From Calditrichota bacterium (lineage in GTDB: Bacteria; Calditrichota; Calditrichia; RBG-13-44-9): DNA of 20,432 nt. The DNA is taken from assembly GCA_016934605.1 (NCBI GenBank), contig JAFGSO010000424.1:1-20432 (forward strand). Reading direction: 5' to 3'. Below the pieces are notes generated by a model that made no database searches, was not told where the DNA came from, and saw only the letters and a program-made list of their open reading frames with translations. Position numbers and translations under genes: made by a program. Below, in pieces: positions 14,838 through 20,432 of this stretch (the stretch's first letter is position 1; each line of letters starts with the position of its first letter).

Positions 14838-15821
14838 ATGAATTACGTAAACTTATTAATGCCAGAAAAAGTGGAACTGGATGAATCCAGCTATTCTGCT
14901 TATTTTGGACGATTTATTGTTCAACCTCTGGAGCGTGGTTTCGGCGTTACACTGGGAAATTTATTTCGAAGAATTCTGCTCTCCTCTCTGCAGGGAGCTG
15001 CTATTACAGCCATCCGGCTGGATGGTGTTCAGCACGAATTTTCGACCATACCCGGAGTAAAAGAAGATGTTGTGGAGATGATTCTGAATCTTAAAGAGGT
15101 GCGGATTAAACTCCTCAACAAACGTCCGGATAAAGTGACCCTGAATCTGAAAGGGCCGGGAGAATTTACTGCTCTGGATATCGGGAAAAATACCGCCGAT
15201 TTTGAGATTTTGAATCCCGATCACTATATCGCCACTCTGAATGAAGATGCCGATTTCGAGATGGAAATCCGGGTAGGCAAAGGCCGGGGCTATGTATCTG
15301 CAGAAGAAAATAAACCTCTGGAATCCAGCATTGGTCTCATACCCATCGATTCCATTTTTTCTCCCATACGGAATGTCCGCTACGATGTGGAAAGCGTAAG
15401 AGTTGGCCAGCGAACTGATTATGAGAAACTGATACTTGAAATAGAGACAGATGGCAGCATCACGCCGGACGATGCCCTGACCTATGCCGGGAAGATTATT
15501 AAGGACCATATCCAGCTGTTCATTAATTTTGAAATTGAACCGGAAGAGGAAGAAACTCAGGAGATTGATGAGGAAATTCTGCGGGTAAAGAAACTGTTAC
15601 GGATGAGCGTGGACGAGCTGGAACTTTCGGTGCGGTCTCACAACTGCCTGAAAAATGCCAACATCAAGACCATTTCGGATCTGGTAAGACTGGACGAATC
15701 CGAGTTACTGAAATTCCGTAATTTCGGACGCAAATCGTTGCAGGAAATCCAGGACATTCTGGAGAAAAAGGGTCTCTATTTCGGAATGGATGTGGATAAA
15801 TATCTGAAGGGTGAAGATTAA
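14838..15821 (+). CDS. rpoA: DNA-directed RNA polymerase subunit alpha
   Basis: The alpha subunit nucleates RNA polymerase assembly and contacts UP elements and activators. The 327 residues match the family. The N-terminal domain spans about 1-232, with PLERGFGVTLGNLFRRILLSS holding the dimer and beta contacts. An acidic linker (PEEEETQEIDEE) follows at 235-246, then the C-terminal domain. Arg266 and Asn269 in VRSHNCLKNANI correspond to E. coli Arg265 and Asn268, the DNA-binding residues, and GRKSLQEI is also kept. The start ATG 14838 is preceded by GGGG at 14830-14833. A second in-frame Met at residue 8 is a less likely start. Confidence 0.98.
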   Translation: MNYVNLLMPEKVELDESSYSAYFGRFIVQPLERGFGVTLGNLFRRILLSSLQGAAITAIRLDGVQHEFSTIPGVKEDVVEMILNLKEVRIKLLNKRPDKVTLNLKGPGEFTALDIGKNTADFEILNPDHYIATLNEDADFEMEIRVGKGRGYVSAEENKPLESSIGLIPIDSIFSPIRNVRYDVESVRVGQRTDYEKLILEIETDGSITPDDALTYAGKIIKDHIQLFINFEIEPEEEETQEIDEEILRVKKLLRMSVDELELSVRSHNCLKNANIKTISDLVRLDESELLKFRNFGRKSLQEIQDILEKKGLYFGMDVDKYLKGED

Positions 15822-15840
15822 TCGGACAAAATTTTAGAGT

Positions 15841-15859
15841 TGATGATGTAGATTCATCA
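15841..15859 (+). repeat. Small inverted repeat in the rpoA-rplQ gap
   Basis: TGATGA and TCATCA flank seven bases and can pair as a six-base stem. It lies in the longest intergenic gap inside the operon (57 bases). There is no T-tract, so it is not a terminator; function is unknown and it may be chance. Confidence 0.35.
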
Positions 15860-15878
15860 GGAAAAATTGAGGTAAACT

Positions 15879-16562
15879 ATGCGACACCGAAATAAGATCA
15901 GAAAACTGGGAAGAACCAAGGCCCATCGGAAAGCTACTTTGAAGAATTTGGCCGGAGCTCTGATTGAACACCAGCAGATTAAAACAACTCTGGTAAAGGC
16001 CAAAGCAGCTCAGAGTACGATTGAAAAGCTGATAACCCATGGAAAGAAAGATACCGTAGCTGCTCGCCGACAGGCTTTTAAACTGCTGCAGAATCATCAC
16101 CTGGTGCAGAAGCTTTTTAATGAAATTGCACCGACTTTCAAGGAGAGATCAGGCGGTTATTCCAGAATTGTCAAACTGGGACGGCGGGAAGGAGACGGGG
16201 CAGAACTGGCCATCCTTCAGCTGGTAGGATTTGAATCGCTTATTGTTGAGGAGAAAAAAACGTCTGAGAAGAAGAAAAAAGCAACCCCTGCTAAAAAGGA
16301 AGGAAAGAAAGCTGCCGAGAAAAAGCCGAAAGAGACAAAGGAAGCCGGAGAAGAAGCTCCCGTAGAGGCGAAAGCTGAAGACAAAGAAGAAAAAAAGGCT
16401 GAAGAAAAACCGGAGAAAAAAACCGAAAAGAAAGAAAAGAAAAAATCGACAAAGAAATCTTCAGCAAAGAAAGAGACTAAAGCCGATACTTCCAAAAAAG
16501 AAACGAATAAGAAATCGGAAAAATCAAAGTCTGAATCTGATAAGAAGGAAGAAAAATCCTGA
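15879..16562 (+). CDS. rplQ: 50S ribosomal protein L17 with long charged C-terminal tail
   Basis: L17 is located near the tunnel exit on the 50S surface. Residues 1-124 form the complete L17 core: MRHRNKIRKLGRTKAHRKA, LIEHQQIKTTLVKAKA and SGGYSRIVKLGRREGDGAELAILQLV. Residues 125-227 are a low-complexity tail of Lys, Glu, Ala, Ser and Thr with no visible fold, likely disordered. Standard L17 is 115-130 residues; tails of this type are known in some Bacteroidetes relatives. GAGGT at 15869-15873 is the ribosome binding site. It is the last gene before the operon terminator, and the frame stays open through the tail without interruption. Confidence 0.95.
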   Translation: MRHRNKIRKLGRTKAHRKATLKNLAGALIEHQQIKTTLVKAKAAQSTIEKLITHGKKDTVAARRQAFKLLQNHHLVQKLFNEIAPTFKERSGGYSRIVKLGRREGDGAELAILQLVGFESLIVEEKKTSEKKKKATPAKKEGKKAAEKKPKETKEAGEEAPVEAKAEDKEEKKAEEKPEKKTEKKEKKKSTKKSSAKKETKADTSKKETNKKSEKSKSESDKKEEKS

Positions 16563-16586
16563 TTCAATAAAAATTATTCGATGCTC

Positions 16587-16614
16587 AAGGCGTCCCGTTT
16601 GGACGCCTTTTTTT
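16587..16614 (+). terminator. Rho-independent terminator of the ribosomal operon
   Basis: The stem AAGGCGTCC (16587-16595) pairs perfectly with GGACGCCTT (16601-16609) over nine bases around a CGTTT loop. A run of seven T starts at 16608. It lies 24 bases after the rplQ stop and is the only convincing terminator seen on the plus strand, so it probably ends the long transcript. Confidence 0.93.
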
Positions 16615-16744
16615 ATGTAAAAACCCTACAGTTATCTTCACTAAATTCTTCCTGAAGACTTGCTCCTGTCAATGAAATCAATTTTACCTTGAATATGAGC
16701 GGTGCTTTTATCTAAATTTTCCATTGCCGATAAGAAGAAATTTT

Positions 16745-17902
16745 ATGTTGAAAAAAACCCTCACCATGATATTTTCGTTACTGCTGTTATCCGTATTACC
16801 GGTAACTGCAGGCATTCCGCCGGATGGAAATATCCGTGGATTATGGGTGGTGAGGCATACAATGACCCATCCACAGAAAATAGATTCCCTGCTGGAGATT
16901 GCCCGGGAATGCGGATTTACCGATCTGTTTGTTCAGATACGGGGTCGGGGAGATGCCTTTTACAGTAGCCGGTATGAGTCGAGAGCAGAAGAACTGGAAA
17001 ATACCGATTTCGATCCTCTTCATTATATACTGAGTCACCAGAACAGAGATTCTATTCGAATACACGCCTGGCTTAATGTTTTTTATATTTGGAGTAAAGA
17101 TACACTGCCCCGGGACACGAATCACATTGTTCACAGAAATACTAGCTGGCTTGCCGTTCCGACCAATATCCCTGATTTTGTGACGAATTATCCATTCTCC
17201 GTCAAAAACACCGGTGTGGAAGGTCTTTTTGTCTCTCCCCTGCAGCCGGATGCCCAAAAACATTTCCTGCAGGTGATGAGCGATATCATGGATAAATACG
17301 CTGTAGATGGGATACATCTTGATTATATCCGCTATCCCGACCGGAGTTTTGATATTAATCCCGATGTTGTGAAGGGATTTCAGAATCGCTATGTGCTTAA
17401 TCCCAGGGAATTCCTGATGAATCCTGAGCTGTTTGCCCGGAAATTCAGTCTCACCGGGTATGAGGTGTTTTCCCATCACTGGAGAAGGTATCTGATGGAT
17501 GGTCTCACAGATTTTGTCGCCGAGATTTCAGATTCGCTCAGAAAGCGGAAGCCAAATATCCTTTTATCGGCTGCAGTTAAGCCCGATATTGTCCTGGCGC
17601 GATGGAATTATTACCAGGCCTGGGATGAATGGATTGAAAAGGGTTTGATAGATTTCGCCGTTCCGATGAATTATACAGCAGATCCGAATATTTTTGGGAA
17701 ACGGGTAAACAGTTACCTGCAAGAACTTCCCAAGGGCAGTTATCTGGTTGGAATTTCGCTTTATAATCAGAAAAAAGACCAGGCGATCCGTAAAATTGCG
17801 CGGATAAATGCTTTAAGAAGTTCCGGTTTCGTTCTGTTCTCCTTCGACCAGTTGAAATTCATGCCTTATCTGCAGAACTATCTTAAAAAACTGGACGATT
17901 GA
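16745..17902 (+). CDS. Secreted glycoside-hydrolase-like protein, DUF187/GHL10 (DigH/YddW-like)
   Basis: The protein belongs to the GHL10 (DUF187) TIM-barrel family. Its E. coli member DigH (YddW) cleaves glycan strands of peptidoglycan from which stem peptides have been removed. The start at ATG 16745 (385 residues) gives a signal peptide: MLKK, a hydrophobic stretch to about residue 19, and a probable cleavage after VTA at 20-22. A TTG at 16724 in frame would add seven residues and is less likely. The family signature VDGIHLDYIRYP is at 187-198, HAWLNVF at 107-113 and VPMNYT at 306-311. The mature part is a single barrel without extra domains, so it is probably periplasmic. Substrate is inferred from the family. 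It follows the ribosomal terminator by 130 bases and is probably transcribed on its own. Confidence 0.88.
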   Translation: MLKKTLTMIFSLLLLSVLPVTAGIPPDGNIRGLWVVRHTMTHPQKIDSLLEIARECGFTDLFVQIRGRGDAFYSSRYESRAEELENTDFDPLHYILSHQNRDSIRIHAWLNVFYIWSKDTLPRDTNHIVHRNTSWLAVPTNIPDFVTNYPFSVKNTGVEGLFVSPLQPDAQKHFLQVMSDIMDKYAVDGIHLDYIRYPDRSFDINPDVVKGFQNRYVLNPREFLMNPELFARKFSLTGYEVFSHHWRRYLMDGLTDFVAEISDSLRKRKPNILLSAAVKPDIVLARWNYYQAWDEWIEKGLIDFAVPMNYTADPNIFGKRVNSYLQELPKGSYLVGISLYNQKKDQAIRKIARINALRSSGFVLFSFDQLKFMPYLQNYLKKLDD

Positions 17903-18049
17903 CAGCTGGATGATTCCGTAAGTAATTTAAATAAATGACAGATGAAACCGGTGCAGCGGCAGTAAGTTAAACCGGCTTTGCGTTTGATGCAGTGACTTTT
18001 AAATAAAAGAAATTGACTGAATAGTGAAAATAAATCAGGAGAGGGACCT

Positions 18050-19699
18050 ATGAAAATAGATATTCATGCACCCCGAGGAACGGAATTACAAACCAGGGGA
18101 TGGCACCAGGAAGCCGCCCTCCGCATGTTGATGAATAATCTGGATCCCGAAGTTGCTGAAAAGCCGGAAGAATTGATCGTGTATGGTGGCACAGGAAAGG
18201 CAGCCAGAAACTGGGAAGCCTATGATGCCATCATTGAATCCCTTCGGACGCTTGAAAATGATGAAACACTGCTTATACAATCCGGCAAACCGGTAGGGAT
18301 TTTCAGAACATTCACATATTCTCCCAGAGTGCTGATTGCCAATTCCAATCTGGTCGGTCACTGGAATAACTGGGATCATTTCCGGGAACTGGAAAAAAAA
18401 GGTTTAATAATGTATGGCCAGATGACGGCCGGAAGCTGGATATATATTGGTACCCAGGGCATTCTGCAAGGGACCTACGAGACGTTTGCGGAGATTGCCC
18501 GTAAAAAATTCGGTGACGATCTGGCCGGAACGCTGACGCTTACTGCCGGACTGGGAGGTATGGGAGGTGCCCAACCACTGGCAGTTACCATGAATAACGG
18601 GACAGTTATCATCGTAGAGGTAGATGAGCAGCGGATACGCCGCCGCCTGGATACGAAATACCTGGATGTCATGGCTTCCAGCCTGGATGAAGCGCTGAAA
18701 CTGGCACAGGAAGCCAGGGAAAACAGAAAGCCGCTTTCGGTGGGTCTTCCGGGAAATGCCGCCGATATCTTCCCGGAATTCGTTAAACGGGGTATCATTC
18801 CGGATATTGTAACGGACCAAACCTCTGCCCATGATGAATTGAACGGATATGTTCCATCAGGCATTTCTTATAAGGAAGCATTGGAACTTAGGACAAAAGA
18901 TCCGGCAGACTATATGCGACGAGCCTATGTGAGCATGAAAAGACACTGTGAAGCCATGGTGGAGCTGCAAAAGCGGGGAGCGGAAGTTTTTGATTATGGA
19001 AATAATCTTCGCGGTCAGGCAGAGAAAGCCGGAATGAAAAACGCTTTTGCTTACCCCGGTTTCGTTCCTGCCTACATTCGCCCGTTGTTCTGCCGGGGTA
19101 AAGGACCTTTCCGCTGGGTAGCACTCTCTGGTGATCCGGAAGATATCTATCGTACTGATGAACTCATTAAGGAATTATTCCCGGAGGATAAAGCACTGAT
19201 CCGCTGGATAGACATGGCCTCTCAACGGGTTCAATTTCAGGGCTTGCCCTCCAGAATCTGCTGGCTTGGTTATGGCGAACGTGCACGGGCCGGACTTGGT
19301 TTTAATGAGCTGGTAAGAAAAGGTGAAATAAAAGCACCTGTTGTTATCGGACGGGATCATCTGGATTGTGGTTCAGTGGCATCCCCCAACCGGGAAACAG
19401 AGAGTATGAAGGATGGCAGTGATGCTATTGCGGACTGGCCCCTGCTGAATGGTATGCTGAATGTCGCATCGGGTGCTTCCTGGGTGAGTATGCACAATGG
19501 AGGCGGTGTAGGGATCGGATTCTCGCAGCATTCCGGGGTGGTGATGGTAGCTGATGGTACAGAAGATACCGCCAGACGCATCGAGCGGGTCCTCACCAAC
19601 GATCCGGGAACCGGGGTGATGAGACATGGTGATGCCGGCTATGAAGAAGCGGCTCGCTTTGCGGCAGAGCATGGCATCAAATGTCCGATGCTGAAATAG
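18050..19699 (+). CDS. hutU: Urocanate hydratase (urocanase)
   Basis: Urocanase is a cytosolic enzyme that converts urocanate and water to 4-imidazolone-5-propanoate, the second step of histidine degradation, using tightly bound NAD+ as electrophile. The 549 residues match the family (about 550-560). LIVYGGTGKAARNW near the N-terminus, the NAD-binding GLGGMGGAQPLAVTMN at 167-182 and GRDHLDCGSVASPNRETE at 434-451 are conserved. Cys404 in RICWLGYGERARAG corresponds to the active-site Cys410 of P. putida urocanase. AGGAGAGG at 18037-18044 is a good ribosome binding site. No hutH, hutI, hutG or ftcD gene is in view, and 147 bases without clear signals lie upstream. Confidence 0.97.
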   Translation: MKIDIHAPRGTELQTRGWHQEAALRMLMNNLDPEVAEKPEELIVYGGTGKAARNWEAYDAIIESLRTLENDETLLIQSGKPVGIFRTFTYSPRVLIANSNLVGHWNNWDHFRELEKKGLIMYGQMTAGSWIYIGTQGILQGTYETFAEIARKKFGDDLAGTLTLTAGLGGMGGAQPLAVTMNNGTVIIVEVDEQRIRRRLDTKYLDVMASSLDEALKLAQEARENRKPLSVGLPGNAADIFPEFVKRGIIPDIVTDQTSAHDELNGYVPSGISYKEALELRTKDPADYMRRAYVSMKRHCEAMVELQKRGAEVFDYGNNLRGQAEKAGMKNAFAYPGFVPAYIRPLFCRGKGPFRWVALSGDPEDIYRTDELIKELFPEDKALIRWIDMASQRVQFQGLPSRICWLGYGERARAGLGFNELVRKGEIKAPVVIGRDHLDCGSVASPNRETESMKDGSDAIADWPLLNGMLNVASGASWVSMHNGGGVGIGFSQHSGVVMVADGTEDTARRIERVLTNDPGTGVMRHGDAGYEEAARFAAEHGIKCPMLK

Positions 19700-19766
19700 A
19701 TACCGCATAAGTTATAAAAATTGATCAATAAGGATAGTGCGCTCTCTTTCGGCCGCACACCTGATA

Positions 19767-19778
19767 ATGATATATCAT
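19767..19778. repeat. 12-base palindrome between hutU and creD
   Basis: ATGATATATCAT is a perfect palindrome in the 137-base space between the convergent hutU and creD genes. No T-tract follows on either strand, so it is not an obvious terminator. I saw no convincing terminator elsewhere in this gap. Confidence 0.35.
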
Positions 19779-19836
19779 CCCGATTCAACAAAGTGGTCAA
19801 TTGATTTAGTTCGCTTCCAATGCATTTTCTTTAAAG

Positions 19837-20432
19837 TTATGTCTGCGCTTTAGATTCTGAACGGAAGTCATGATACCAGTCGAAGTGACGGGTAATATAC
19901 ATAACAATCGCCAGAACCAGAAAGAGCCCCAGGCTTCCGAATAGCAGCGCATAATCCTGCAACTGTATATTGATATACAGGAAACCATACAACAGGATCA
20001 GGATGGCCGAGATCATGACACTGAACCTGGTACTTTTGAAAATTGCACGGGTATAGAAAGAAATCAGGCCAATCATTGCCAGGCTGGATAAAAGGTAGGC
20101 GAAAACAAAAGGAAGATGCTCCGAGAGGGAGAGAAGAACCAGGTAAAAAATCACCAGAGCAGAACCGATCAGCAGATATTGAATGGGATGTAATACTTTT
20201 TTATTCAGGATCTCAATCAGAAAATATGACAAAAAAGTGAGCCCGATAAAAAGTATGGCATATTTTACCGTCCTGGTTGTTTTCTGATAATGATCCACCG
20301 GATTAATCAATTTTACACCGAAATTTGTTTTATCAAACTCAATGGGAGAGACCATGCTATAGTGTGGAAAATTCCGATTAAGATTAAGGATCTTCCATTC
20401 TGCGCTAAATTGATTTTCATCTATTTTTCTTA
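19837..20432 (-). CDS. creD: CreD-family inner membrane protein, N-terminal part outside window
   Basis: The minus-strand frame is open from the right edge to a TAA at 19837-19839 and gives 197 visible residues. It reads RKIDENQFSAEWKILNLNRN, then five hydrophobic segments typical of the CreD C-terminus. The key motifs are VDHYQKTTRTVKYAILF, HPIQYLLIGSALVIFYL, LLSLSEHLPFVFAYL, LQDYALLFGSLGLF and YITRHFDWYHD. CreD (PF06123) is an inner-membrane protein; E. coli CreD is about 450 residues and is controlled by the CreBC two-component system, with a link to colicin E2 tolerance. Its biochemical role is not settled. The Met at 20355 is internal: the upstream residues also match CreD. It converges on hutU; any creBC partner would be beyond the window. 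Confidence 0.9.
   Translation of the reverse strand, partial: RKIDENQFSAEWKILNLNRNFPHYSMVSPIEFDKTNFGVKLINPVDHYQKTTRTVKYAILFIGLTFLSYFLIEILNKKVLHPIQYLLIGSALVIFYLVLLSLSEHLPFVFAYLLSSLAMIGLISFYTRAIFKSTRFSVMISAILILLYGFLYINIQLQDYALLFGSLGLFLVLAIVMYITRHFDWYHDFRSESKAQT

Noticed and set aside
14961..15509. A 182-residue minus-strand open frame inside rpoA
   Set aside because: rpoA is fully conserved in the plus frame; the antisense product has no recognisable motif.
16217..16567. A 116-residue minus-strand frame rich in Phe and Ser under the rplQ tail
   Set aside because: It is the antisense reading of AAA/GAA-rich codons, which yields TTT/TTC runs. It has no ribosome binding site and no domain.
16615..16744. 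Possible promoter for the GHL10 gene (TTGAAT near 16689 with TATCTA near 16710)
   Set aside because: The spacing is 15 bases and the match is weak in AT-rich DNA; I cannot separate it from chance.
16841..17479. A 212-residue minus-strand open frame inside the GHL10 gene
   Set aside because: The plus strand encodes clear family motifs throughout, and the antisense frame has no start signal or similarity.
17903..18049. Possible promoter or terminator between the GHL10 gene and hutU
   Set aside because: TTGACT at 18013-18018 has no -10 element at proper spacing, and the repeated AACCGG elements form no stable stem with a T-tract.
19737..19758. GTGCG/CGCAC inverted repeat as a terminator after hutU
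   Set aside because: It has only five paired bases, a 12-base loop and no T-tract on either strand.
1..20432. CRISPR arrays, insertion sequences, tRNA genes or phage genes
   Set aside because: No repeated spacer units, transposase motifs, clover-leaf sequences or phage proteins were seen; the space between genes never exceeds about 150 bases.

Overview
The window is mostly one long plus-strand run of translation-machinery genes (positions 1-16562). It starts inside fusA (EF-G), whose first ~86 codons lie before the window. It continues rpsJ-rplC-rplD-rplW-rplB-rpsS-rplV-rpsC-rplP-rpmC-rpsQ (S10 block), rplN-rplX-rplE-rpsN-rpsH-rplF-rplR-rpsE-rpmD-rplO-secY-map-infA-rpmJ (spc block) and rpsM-rpsK-rpsD-rpoA-rplQ (alpha block). 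Gaps are 0-57 bases, two junctions are ATGA overlaps (rplD/rplW and rplO/secY), and I see no terminator inside the run. The run closes at a strong hairpin plus T-tract at 16587-16614.

The remaining 3.8 kb holds three unrelated genes. The first is a secreted glycoside-hydrolase-like protein of the DUF187/GHL10 (DigH/YddW) family. The second is a complete urocanate hydratase (hutU) with no other histidine-utilisation gene in view. The third, on the minus strand and convergent with hutU, is the C-terminal half of a CreD-family membrane protein that runs off the right edge.

Organism: fusA runs straight into rpsJ with no tuf between them, secY is followed directly by map with no adk, and the S10, spc and alpha blocks are fused. 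This order is typical of the Fibrobacteres-Chlorobi-Bacteroidetes superphylum. Most genes nevertheless carry clear GGAG-type Shine-Dalgarno sequences, which Bacteroidota genes usually lack, so I infer a deeper-branching FCB-type lineage (for example Calditrichota, Marinimicrobia or KSB1-like). Composition is moderate in GC, and the downstream genes look similar to the operon by eye. The assignment is an inference, not a measurement.

The genes work together as the ribosome-assembly and protein-export core: ribosomal proteins of both subunits, EF-G for translocation, IF1 for initiation, methionine aminopeptidase for N-terminal processing, SecY for export and the RNA polymerase alpha subunit. 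Eight of the 30 complete operon genes start with TTG or GTG, and all eight have a small second residue that methionine aminopeptidase would expose. I did not find a convincing novel system here. The more unusual points are the start-codon pattern, a ~100-residue charged tail on L17, a C-x4-C zinc-ribbon variant in L24, a palindrome just before rpoA, and the isolated hutU.
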